A DNA stretch of 49,982 nt from Candidatus Cryptobacteroides onthequi. Lineage in GTDB: Bacteria; Bacteroidota; Bacteroidia; Bacteroidales; UBA932. The stretch is taken from contig JAGHSA010000002.1 of the NCBI GenBank assembly GCA_018066125.1, positions 1 through 49,982 of the forward strand, given 5' to 3'. The stretch's first letter is position 1. Each line of letters begins with the position of its first letter. The translations under genes and the position numbers were made by a program. The notes below the pieces were generated by a model, which saw only the letters and a program-made list of their open reading frames with translations, did no database searches and was not told the origin of the DNA. Below, one piece after another: positions 1-7,525 of this stretch.

Positions 1-9
1 GTATAATAT

Positions 10-17
10 TATATTTG
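10..17 (+). promoter_or_regulatory. Bacteroidetes -7 element (TATATTTG) of the AraC gene
   Basis: TATATTTG matches the Bacteroidetes -7 consensus TAnnTTTG and sits 22 bases before the ATG of the AraC-type gene. The matching -33 element would lie outside the window, so only half of the promoter can be judged. Confidence 0.45.
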
Positions 18-38
18 CAATAAAAATTCAGAGTATCC

Positions 39-914
39 ATGTCAGAGGTTCTTTACGAGATTTCACAATTGTCCGACAAGGACTGCTTCCACATTGCAGA
101 GAGACACAAGAGCGAGTTCACATATCCCATTCACCGTCACAGGGAGTGCGAACTCAACTTCATCGAGCATGGAAGAGGCGTGCGAAGGATAGTCGGAGAC
201 AGTGTGGAAGAGATAGGTGATTTCGACCTCGTCCTGATCACTGCCGAAAATCTCGAGCACGTCTGGGAACAGGGACACTGCACATCCCCAGACATCAGAG
301 AGATCACCATCCAGTTCTCCCCCGAACTGCTCGGCGAGTCGCTGATGGCGAAGAATCAGTTCGCCTCTATAGTCAAGATGATAGAAAAAGCGCAGCATGG
401 GCTCGCATTCCCTATAGAAGCAATCATGAAAGTGTACGACAAACTCGACACAATCACCTCACAGTCAGACGGTTTCGAACAGCTGCTGGTTCTCTTGAAA
501 ATATTGTATGAGCTATCTTCATTCGAAGGCCACGCCCTCGCCAGCAGTTCTTTTGCCAATGCCGCCAGAGATAAGGAAAGCCGCCGAGTGAAGACTGTGA
601 AGCAGTTCATAAACGACCATTATTCAGAGGACCTCACGCTCGACAGGCTAGCCGGTCTGATAGGCATGAGTCCGACCTCCTTCAGCCGCTTTTTCAAGCA
701 GAGAACCAACAAGACGCTGACAAACTATATCACCGACATAAGGCTCGGGAACGCCGCCAGGATGCTTGTCGATTCCACCCACAACATATCTGAGATATGC
801 TACACATGCGGATTCAACAACCTGTCCAATTTCAACCGTGTGTTCAAGGACAAGAAAGGCATGTCACCGAAAGACTTCCGCGCTCTCTACAAGAAGAATC
901 AGGTCATTGTATGA
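39..914 (+). CDS. AraC-family transcriptional regulator of the glucomannan locus
   Basis: Predicted cytoplasmic DNA-binding regulator of 291 residues. The N-terminal part (about 20-130) has the look of an AraC cupin sensor domain, with a His/Arg/Glu-rich strand HRHRECELNF. The C-terminal part (about 185-285) carries two helix-turn-helix motifs, including LDRLAGLIGMSPTSFSRFFK and the typical second-helix signature ISEICYTCGFNNLSNFNRVF. It lies directly upstream of, and in the same direction as, the SusC/SusD operon, with its own -7 element, so it probably controls that operon in response to an oligosaccharide. That role is inference from position. No hybrid two-component sensor, SusR or ECF sigma/anti-sigma pair is present for this locus. 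Confidence 0.9.
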   Translation: MSEVLYEISQLSDKDCFHIAERHKSEFTYPIHRHRECELNFIEHGRGVRRIVGDSVEEIGDFDLVLITAENLEHVWEQGHCTSPDIREITIQFSPELLGESLMAKNQFASIVKMIEKAQHGLAFPIEAIMKVYDKLDTITSQSDGFEQLLVLLKILYELSSFEGHALASSSFANAARDKESRRVKTVKQFINDHYSEDLTLDRLAGLIGMSPTSFSRFFKQRTNKTLTNYITDIRLGNAARMLVDSTHNISEICYTCGFNNLSNFNRVFKDKKGMSPKDFRALYKKNQVIV

Positions 915-940
915 TTTGTAAAGTTTCTGCTAAAATAGTA

Positions 941-972
941 TTTGTTTAGCCAACGCCGCAGATATAACTTTG
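941..972 (+). promoter_or_regulatory. Promoter of the glucomannan PUL operon (TTTG-20-TAACTTTG)
   Basis: TTTG at 941-944 and TAACTTTG at 965-972 are 20 bases apart and match the Bacteroidetes -33/-7 pair. Transcription would begin near 978, leaving a leader of roughly 140 bases before the SusC start at 1116. No equally good promoter was seen in the following 20 kb, so this probably drives the whole operon. Confidence 0.75.
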
Positions 973-994
973 CTGCCGCTAGCACATATTATAT

Positions 995-1004
995 AGTGAT
1001 CACT
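995..1004. promoter_or_regulatory. Perfect 10-bp palindrome AGTGATCACT just after the predicted start site
   Basis: AGTGATCACT is fully self-complementary and lies about 20 bases downstream of the predicted transcription start of the SusC operon. It could be an operator or chance. AraC proteins more often bind direct repeats, so assignment to the upstream regulator is only a guess. Confidence 0.25.
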
Positions 1005-1046
1005 GAAACTTTACCGGGATTATCGCCCGCAATCTTCGCATATCAC

Positions 1047-1069
1047 GCCGTCAGCCGCAAGCTGCCGGC
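1047..1069 (+). promoter_or_regulatory. Leader hairpin followed by T4 upstream of SusC
   Basis: GCCG-T-CAGC pairs with GCTG-C-CGGC around a CGCAA loop, with one T/C mismatch, and is followed by ATTTTG. It lies in the 5' leader of the SusC mRNA and resembles a weak intrinsic terminator, so it may attenuate transcription or stabilise the leader. Confidence 0.35.
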
Positions 1070-1115
1070 ATTTTGTGGATATACACACTTTATCACTAAC
1101 TAACATAACAGTAAC

Positions 1116-4100
1116 ATGAAAATCAAGTTGTTTTCTTGTCTTGTGATGCTCCTTTGCTGCATCAGCCTATCGGCTCAGACGACAAAGACCGTGACCGGTG
1201 TTGTCTCTGACGATAAGGGCCTTGCAATCATTGGTGCCAGCATCATCGAGAAAGGCACCCAAAACGGTGCCATCACCGACCTGGATGGAAATTACTCTAT
1301 CAAAGTTCAGGAAGGTACCACACTTGAGATCTCTTCAATCGGTTACAAGACAGTCGAAGTGGTTGTAGGCAGCCAGTCTGTTTACAACGCTACACTCGGC
1401 GAAGACACACAGCTTCTCGACGAGGTTGTGGTTGTCGGCTACGGTACCATGAAGAGGAGCGACCTCTCCGGCGCTTCCGCATCATTGAAGGAGTCTGATC
1501 TCAAGGGCTCCATCATCACTTCACTCGACCAGACACTCCAGGGTCGTGCAGCCGGTGTAGCATCCGTGCAGACTTCCGGTGCTCCTGGTTCATCTTCATC
1601 CATCCGCGTCCGTGGACAGGCTACAGTGAATGCCAACGCAGAGCCTCTCTACGTGATCGACGGTGTGATCGTCCAGGGCGGCGGCAACTCAGGCGCAGAC
1701 TTCGGTCTCGGTGACGCTCTCGGAAACGGTAAGGTATCCACTATCTCTCCACTCTCTACCATCAACCCTGCCGATATCGTAAGCATGGAAATCCTCAAGG
1801 ATGCCTCTGCCACAGCGATCTACGGTGCACAGGGTGCGAACGGTGTCGTGATCATCACCACCAAGCACGGAAAGGCAGGAGAGGCAAAGTTCACATATGA
1901 CGGCATGGTGTCTGTGAGCCGCCAGACAAAGCGTCCCGACATGATGAACCTCCGCGAGTTCGCAGAGTACTACAATGACATGGTCAGAATCGGCGAGATC
2001 AATTCTCCTGACGCAGCCTACGGTGACCCTTCACTCCTCGGAGTGGGTACGAACTGGCAGGACGAGGTGTTCCGCACAGCTCTCCAGCATCAGCACCAGA
2101 TCAGCGCATCAGGCGGTACCGACAAGGTTCAGTACTATGTATCAGGTTCATTCATGGATCAGGAAGGTACAGTCATCGGATCTGAATTCAACCGTTTCAG
2201 CGTACGTACCAACGTCGATGCACAGCTCAAGCAGTGGTTCAAGCTCGGAGTGAACGCTACATATGCCAACACCGTCGACAACCTCAAGCTTGCAGACGGT
2301 AGCGAGGGTGTGATCTTCTACTCTCTCACCTCACTTCCTGACGTGCCTGTATATGACATCGATGGAAACTACTCTGTAGTAGTACGCGAGGGTTATACCA
2401 ACAAGAACCCAGTCGCTGTGGCTATGCTCAACAGCAACATCCTCAAGCGTCAGAAGCTCACCGGCAACCTCTACGCCGAGATCACCCCGATCAAGTATGT
2501 GACCTGGCGCTCTGAGATCGGCTTCGACCAGAGCAACTCAGACGCAGAGCGCTACAGACCTATCATTGACCTCGGAACCTATCAGGTGCCTAAGAACTCC
2601 ATCAACTACCAGAAGAACAGCAACACATTCTGGCAGCTCAAGAATTATGTCACATGGAGCCAGAGCTTCGGCAAACACGATGTGACAGGCATGGTCGGAC
2701 AGGAAATGTGGGAGTCCACCTGGAACTACCTCAGCGGCAGCAGCCAGGGTCTCACGTCTGACGATGTACACAATGTATCTCTAGGAGACCCTAAATCGTT
2801 TAAGGTAGGACATGGTTTCGGCTCTGCCGCCATGGCTTCATTCTTCACACGTTGGAACTACAACTACGCAGACCGCTATCTCCTCACCTACACCTATCGT
2901 TATGACGGATCATCAAACTTCGGTCCGGACAACAGATGGGCAGGCTTCCACTCATTGGCTACATCCTGGAAGTTCACCAATGAGGAATTCATGCAGGGTG
3001 CGAAGGGAGTGCTCAGCAACGGCAAGCTTCGTCTCGGATGGGGTCAGACAGGAAACTCAAACATCGGTGGCTATGCATGGGGTGCAGGTATCAGCACAAT
3101 GCCTTCGGCACTCGGCCCTGGATACCGTCCTGCCAACATTCCTAACACAGCTGTGCGCTGGGAAAAGCAGCAGCAGATCAACGTAGGTCTCGACCTCGGT
3201 TTCCTTGAGAACAAGTACAACGTAACAGTTGATTTCTACCACAAGGTATCTTCAGACATGCTCATGAGCATGCAGCTTCCTTCATACATGGGTACACAGG
3301 GAAACGGTTCTTCAGTACTTGAAGCACCTAAGGGCAACTACGGTACCATCCAGAACACCGGTCTTGAGTTCACATTTGACGCACATCCTGTCACCTTGAG
3401 CAATTTCAGCTGGGACACCAACTTCCAGATATCGTTCAACAAGAACAAGCTTGTGGCACTTGACGGCACAAAGAATGCGGCTCTCGTAGGCTACGGCCAG
3501 TGGAGTGACGTCATAAGCACAACCAAGATCGGAGAGTCTCTCTACGGTTTCTACGGATACATCGTAGAGGGAGTCTACACATCACTTGAGGATATCGAGA
3601 ACTCGCCAAAGGCTGAGAAATACCCTAAGGACGGAGTATTCGACCGCAATACCACTGTATGGGTCGGCGACCTCAAGTTCAAGGATGTCAACGAGGACGG
3701 CGTCATAAATGAGAAGGACCGTACCAACATCGGTTCACCACTGCCACTCTTCACATTCGGATGGAACAACTCTTTCCGTTACAAGAACTTCGACATGAGC
3801 ATCTTCATCAACGGTTCTTACGGCAACAAGCTTTTCAACTACACACTCCTCGGACAGGGCTACAACGGCCTCGTCCACATGAACAGTCCATGGGTAAACC
3901 AGCACAAGAGCGTTGCCTCCAGGGCACAGCTCATGCCTAAGACCATGGTTGACGAATGGTACAATGACATCGCGAACGTAACTATCTCAAACCCTGACAC
4001 AAAGACCCCTCGTCCAACACTGTCAGACCCTAATGACAATGACCGCGTGAGCACACGTTACATCGAGGATGGTTCGTACATCCGCATCAAGAACCTCTCT

Positions 4101-4322
4101 TTCGGTTACAACCTTCCAAAGGATCTTGTCCAGAAGATGAAAATCGAGAACATCCGTCTTTCCATGAATATCCAGAACCTCTACACCCTCACAAAGTACT
4201 CTGGATATGACCCTGAGGTCGGAGCCAGCACACAGGATGCAACCGGTATGACTTTCGGTGTGGACAACGGACGTTATCCGTCACCTACCACTTACTCTTG
4301 TGGTCTCAACATCACATTCTAA
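1116..4322 (+). CDS. SusC-like TonB-dependent outer-membrane transporter (glucomannan PUL)
   Basis: Outer-membrane beta-barrel of 1068 residues that imports oligosaccharides with energy from TonB. A cleavable signal peptide ends at SLSAQ (about residue 21). A carboxypeptidase-regulatory-like domain follows (about 25-95, with GASIIEKGTQNGAITDLDGNYSI), then a TonB-box-like LLDEVVVVGYGT, the plug domain (SIRVRGQATVNANAEPLYVIDG) and the barrel, which ends in a C-terminal Phe as in SusC proteins. It is followed after 17 bases by SusD, its usual lid partner. The context of beta-glucanases and a beta-mannanase suggests beta-1,4-linked gluco/manno-oligosaccharides as cargo. The substrate is inferred; the family call is secure. 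Confidence 0.96.
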   Translation: MKIKLFSCLVMLLCCISLSAQTTKTVTGVVSDDKGLAIIGASIIEKGTQNGAITDLDGNYSIKVQEGTTLEISSIGYKTVEVVVGSQSVYNATLGEDTQLLDEVVVVGYGTMKRSDLSGASASLKESDLKGSIITSLDQTLQGRAAGVASVQTSGAPGSSSSIRVRGQATVNANAEPLYVIDGVIVQGGGNSGADFGLGDALGNGKVSTISPLSTINPADIVSMEILKDASATAIYGAQGANGVVIITTKHGKAGEAKFTYDGMVSVSRQTKRPDMMNLREFAEYYNDMVRIGEINSPDAAYGDPSLLGVGTNWQDEVFRTALQHQHQISASGGTDKVQYYVSGSFMDQEGTVIGSEFNRFSVRTNVDAQLKQWFKLGVNATYANTVDNLKLADGSEGVIFYSLTSLPDVPVYDIDGNYSVVVREGYTNKNPVAVAMLNSNILKRQKLTGNLYAEITPIKYVTWRSEIGFDQSNSDAERYRPIIDLGTYQVPKNSINYQKNSNTFWQLKNYVTWSQSFGKHDVTGMVGQEMWESTWNYLSGSSQGLTSDDVHNVSLGDPKSFKVGHGFGSAAMASFFTRWNYNYADRYLLTYTYRYDGSSNFGPDNRWAGFHSLATSWKFTNEEFMQGAKGVLSNGKLRLGWGQTGNSNIGGYAWGAGISTMPSALGPGYRPANIPNTAVRWEKQQQINVGLDLGFLENKYNVTVDFYHKVSSDMLMSMQLPSYMGTQGNGSSVLEAPKGNYGTIQNTGLEFTFDAHPVTLSNFSWDTNFQISFNKNKLVALDGTKNAALVGYGQWSDVISTTKIGESLYGFYGYIVEGVYTSLEDIENSPKAEKYPKDGVFDRNTTVWVGDLKFKDVNEDGVINEKDRTNIGSPLPLFTFGWNNSFRYKNFDMSIFINGSYGNKLFNYTLLGQGYNGLVHMNSPWVNQHKSVASRAQLMPKTMVDEWYNDIANVTISNPDTKTPRPTLSDPNDNDRVSTRYIEDGSYIRIKNLSFGYNLPKDLVQKMKIENIRLSMNIQNLYTLTKYSGYDPEVGASTQDATGMTFGVDNGRYPSPTTYSCGLNITF

Positions 4323-4324
4323 TC

Positions 4325-4332
4325 AAGGAGGA
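4325..4332 (+). promoter_or_regulatory. Strong Shine-Dalgarno site (AAGGAGGA) that fixes the SusD start
   Basis: AAGGAGGA lies 7 bases before the ATG at 4340. Such a full Shine-Dalgarno sequence is uncommon in Bacteroidetes and is absent before the neighbouring genes. It supports the start at 4340 over the upstream in-frame ATG at 4298, which lies inside SusC. Confidence 0.7.
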
Positions 4333-4339
4333 TATTATT

Positions 4340-6148
4340 ATGAAGAACATATTTAAAGGTATCATCCTGGCAGGTGCAATGTTCAGCCTCGCTTCATGCG
4401 CAGAATTCCTGAACAGGCCTACTGTAGACAACTATAACACTTCCAACTTCTACCAGACAGACGCTCAGGTGGAACAGGGCATCAACTATCTCTACAACTC
4501 ACCTTGGTATGATTTCCAGAGAGGTTTCATCAAGGTCGGAGAAGTGATGTCAGGAAACATGTATTGGGGCAAATCTCCATACCTCAGTCTCACGACCAAC
4601 GGTACTGACGAGGACCTTGTGAATATGTCATATTCACTTTGGTCAGTCAACGCGCATTGCAACACTGTCATCAAGAACATACTTGCTGCAGAAGGACCTT
4701 CAAAGGCAGCCAAAGACAAGGCTATCGGAGAGTGTCTCACACTCAAGGCCCTTGCATACTTCTACCTCGTGAGAACATTCGGTGAGGTGCCTATCATCCA
4801 TGACAACTCCGATCTTCTCGGAACCGGCGAGTACAACACTGTCAAGAAGGTTTCAAAGGCCAACGTCTACGAGTATATCATCATGAACCTCGAGGAGGCC
4901 ATGAAGCTTCTCCCTAAGAATGCTCAGTTCGGAAAAGCAAACCGCATCGACTACTATGCAGCAGAGGCTCTCCTGGCAAAGGTTTACCTCACAAAGGCAG
5001 GTCTCAAGGGTTCTCTTGACAGCGGCGATCTTGCAAATGCAGCAAAGTACGCAAAGGATGTGATCGACAACTCAGGACGCACACTCACCCCTAAGTATTC
5101 AGACATTTTCCGTCTCTCTCCATCAGTATACAACGCTACAGGCGAATGCCTCATCAGCTGGCAGTGGACAACTGACGGTGGGCAGTGGACCCGCCAGAAC
5201 TCACTCCAGGGTGACATCCAGATGGAAGGTTTCGGAGATCACGGTGACCTCTGGGGCGGCTGGGGTGGCCCATCAGTCGATCTCATGGACGCATTTGGAG
5301 TAAAGAGCACAGACGACCCTTCAGTACGCAAGGACGAGAAGGACACACGTCGCAAAGCGTCTATGATGATGGCAGGTGACTACTATGATTACTTCTGGAC
5401 GGACAAGGGTGGATTTGATTTCCTCAAGTTCCTCTTCGATGAAGGCACATATGGAAAGAACGGCCCTCACCAGATGGAATGCCAGACAGGAGCATGCTGC
5501 GTAAAGCACTGCTACGGCAACGACGCAGACCACATTGCAGCTCTCGGAAAGCCGGCGGACCGTATGGCATACGAACTCCCGACACACGTCTTGCGTCTCG
5601 GAGACATCTACCTCGTATATGCTGAGGCAGTGGTAAACTCTGACAATGCAGCTGCCCTTGCTACAGTAAACAAAGTGCGTTCAAGAGCCGGTGCAACACC
5701 TCTCACAAGCGTCACCATGGAGGACATCTGGAAAGAACGTCGTCTCGAGCTTTCTGGCGAAGGTGACTACTGGTATGACTTTGTCCGCCGCGCATACTGG
5801 CAGCCAGAGGTTGTCATCGCAGAGCTCAAGGCTCAGAAGAGATCTATCTACAACGGCAAACTCGGAGATGTCTACAAGAACTACTACAAGACCAATGAAT
5901 GGGACATCGACCTCCTCAATGAGCCGACAGATGACGGCACAGGCGTGAAGGGATGGATAGAGGGTGCAGCAAACCAGGTATGGTACGGAAAGAACAGCCT
6001 CAAGGGTGATGACGACGCACCAAACGTGACAATCAAGAGCTTCACTCTTCCTTTCCCAACAGAGGACGTAGTATTCAACGGAAACATTGCTTCTGATGCA
6101 GAAATCACAGAAGTTGACATCCGCGCCACATATCCTTACAATTTCTAA
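4340..6148 (+). CDS. SusD/RagB-like surface glycan-binding lipoprotein
   Basis: Lipoprotein of 602 residues that caps the SusC barrel and captures oligosaccharides at the cell surface. The N-terminus MKNIFKGIILAGAMFSLASC gives a type II signal with lipobox LASC. Typical SusD features follow: an N-terminal segment on the surface, TPR-like helices (GECLTLKALAYFYLVRTFGE), and a C-terminal SusD signature with IWKERRLELSGEGDYWYDFV. The chosen start follows a strong Shine-Dalgarno site and yields the lipoprotein signal; the longer reading from 4298 overlaps SusC. It sits 17 bases after SusC and 11 bases before the first glycan-binding lipoprotein. Aromatic-rich stretches (WGGWGGPSVDLMDAF) may line the glycan platform, which is inference. 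Confidence 0.95.
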   Translation: MKNIFKGIILAGAMFSLASCAEFLNRPTVDNYNTSNFYQTDAQVEQGINYLYNSPWYDFQRGFIKVGEVMSGNMYWGKSPYLSLTTNGTDEDLVNMSYSLWSVNAHCNTVIKNILAAEGPSKAAKDKAIGECLTLKALAYFYLVRTFGEVPIIHDNSDLLGTGEYNTVKKVSKANVYEYIIMNLEEAMKLLPKNAQFGKANRIDYYAAEALLAKVYLTKAGLKGSLDSGDLANAAKYAKDVIDNSGRTLTPKYSDIFRLSPSVYNATGECLISWQWTTDGGQWTRQNSLQGDIQMEGFGDHGDLWGGWGGPSVDLMDAFGVKSTDDPSVRKDEKDTRRKASMMMAGDYYDYFWTDKGGFDFLKFLFDEGTYGKNGPHQMECQTGACCVKHCYGNDADHIAALGKPADRMAYELPTHVLRLGDIYLVYAEAVVNSDNAAALATVNKVRSRAGATPLTSVTMEDIWKERRLELSGEGDYWYDFVRRAYWQPEVVIAELKAQKRSIYNGKLGDVYKNYYKTNEWDIDLLNEPTDDGTGVKGWIEGAANQVWYGKNSLKGDDDAPNVTIKSFTLPFPTEDVVFNGNIASDAEITEVDIRATYPYNF

Positions 6149-6159
6149 TTCGCAAGACA

Positions 6160-7509
6160 ATGAAAAATATCAGAAAATACATCAACCTGCTTCTTGCAGC
6201 AACTGTTCTGACAGTCGGATTCACTTCTTGCGAGAAATCTGACTATCCGGATCGCTACCGCGCAACGGAAGGCCTTCCTACCATATACGGTGTAAGGTAC
6301 GTTGACACTGGCATCCACACTGAACAGGCTTTCATGGAGGAGACACTCTGCATCCTCGGAGAGAATCTCCGCAGCGTCCATGACATCTGTTTCAATGATC
6401 AGCCGGCTGTGTTAAATACCAGCTACATAACCGACAATACCCTCATCGTCACCGTCCCTAAGACCATGGCAGTCGAGGAGACTGACAAGATCTACTTCAG
6501 CAACAAGGCCGGAGAGACTGTGACTTACCCATTCCGCGTGCTCCCTCCTGCACCTAGCGTGAGGGAAATGTCCTTCGAGTATGCTGAGCCGGGAGAGACT
6601 GTATCCATCTACGGAAACTATTTCTATGAGAAGGGAGAAAACAACATTGTAGTCGAATTTGCAGGAGCAGAAGTTCCTCACAGCGACATCGAGATCGTAA
6701 GCCTCAATGAAATCAGAGTGAAGATCCCTGCAGATGCAAAGCCTGGACGCGTGAAGGTCAGCACTGCATCCGGTCTCTCTCAGTCTGCATTCGTATACAA
6801 AGACAACAGAGGCCTCCTCTTCGACTTCGACGGCACAAACGGCCTCTACACTATCAATTTCGGCTGGCATCCTACACCGGTTGTCGAAGAAGGTGTGAAC
6901 GGAAGTAAGTGCCTGATGCTTGACGGATCTGCAGAGACTATCACAGCAGACGGTGGAGACTGGCACGACGGCAAGTTCCACTTCGAGTACTGGGCTGGTA
7001 ACTGGCAGAATCCAGAGACCTATGGAGACTGGGACGGAAGAAGACTCTGCGACGTTGTGGATTTCAGCAACTTCAAGAACATGTGCCTCAAATTCGAGGT
7101 AAACATCGACTCCGCAGCTCCATGGACAGGCTGTCCTTGCCAGATCATTTTCTCTGATGTCACTCTCGTTTCCAACGGCGATGCTGGCGTCACAGACAAG
7201 TACGGCAACACACTCGCCGGATGTAACAATACCTATTTCAACAATTCAACAACCTCTCTCCCACGTTACCTTTGGAGACCATGGGCTGCCACTGGCAGCT
7301 ACGACACAGGAGGAAAGTGGGTGACAGTTACCATTCCATTCTCTGCTTTCACATCATACTGGGATGGAACTGCTGCATCAGGTACTCTTACAGCCGATTC
7401 ATTCGCAAATCTTGAGTTCTTCTTCGCAGGAGGCAGCAAAGAAGAGGGAACTCCTGGCTGTAAGCCTGTCATCAAGATAGACAACATCCGCGCAGTCCCT
7501 GCGAGATAA
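6160..7509 (+). CDS. Surface glycan-binding lipoprotein with IPT/TIG domains (SGBP)
   Basis: Predicted outer-surface lipoprotein of 449 residues in the position usually held by SusE/SGBP. The signal ends at FTSC (residue about 24). Two IPT/TIG-like immunoglobulin folds can be read at about 45-130 and 130-215 (AEPGETVSIYGNYFYEKGEN). The C-terminal half, about 220-449, resembles the ligand-binding domain of SGBP-B proteins: it is rich in Trp and Asp (DWHDGKFHFEYWAGNW, YLWRPWAATG) and ends in KIDNIRAVPAR. The likely role is to hold glucomannan or another beta-1,4-glycan for the surface endo-enzymes and SusCD. Ligand is inferred from context. No catalytic motif is seen. Confidence 0.85.
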   Translation: MKNIRKYINLLLAATVLTVGFTSCEKSDYPDRYRATEGLPTIYGVRYVDTGIHTEQAFMEETLCILGENLRSVHDICFNDQPAVLNTSYITDNTLIVTVPKTMAVEETDKIYFSNKAGETVTYPFRVLPPAPSVREMSFEYAEPGETVSIYGNYFYEKGENNIVVEFAGAEVPHSDIEIVSLNEIRVKIPADAKPGRVKVSTASGLSQSAFVYKDNRGLLFDFDGTNGLYTINFGWHPTPVVEEGVNGSKCLMLDGSAETITADGGDWHDGKFHFEYWAGNWQNPETYGDWDGRRLCDVVDFSNFKNMCLKFEVNIDSAAPWTGCPCQIIFSDVTLVSNGDAGVTDKYGNTLAGCNNTYFNNSTTSLPRYLWRPWAATGSYDTGGKWVTVTIPFSAFTSYWDGTAASGTLTADSFANLEFFFAGGSKEEGTPGCKPVIKIDNIRAVPAR

Positions 7510-7525
7510 TTAACCAGAGAACATC

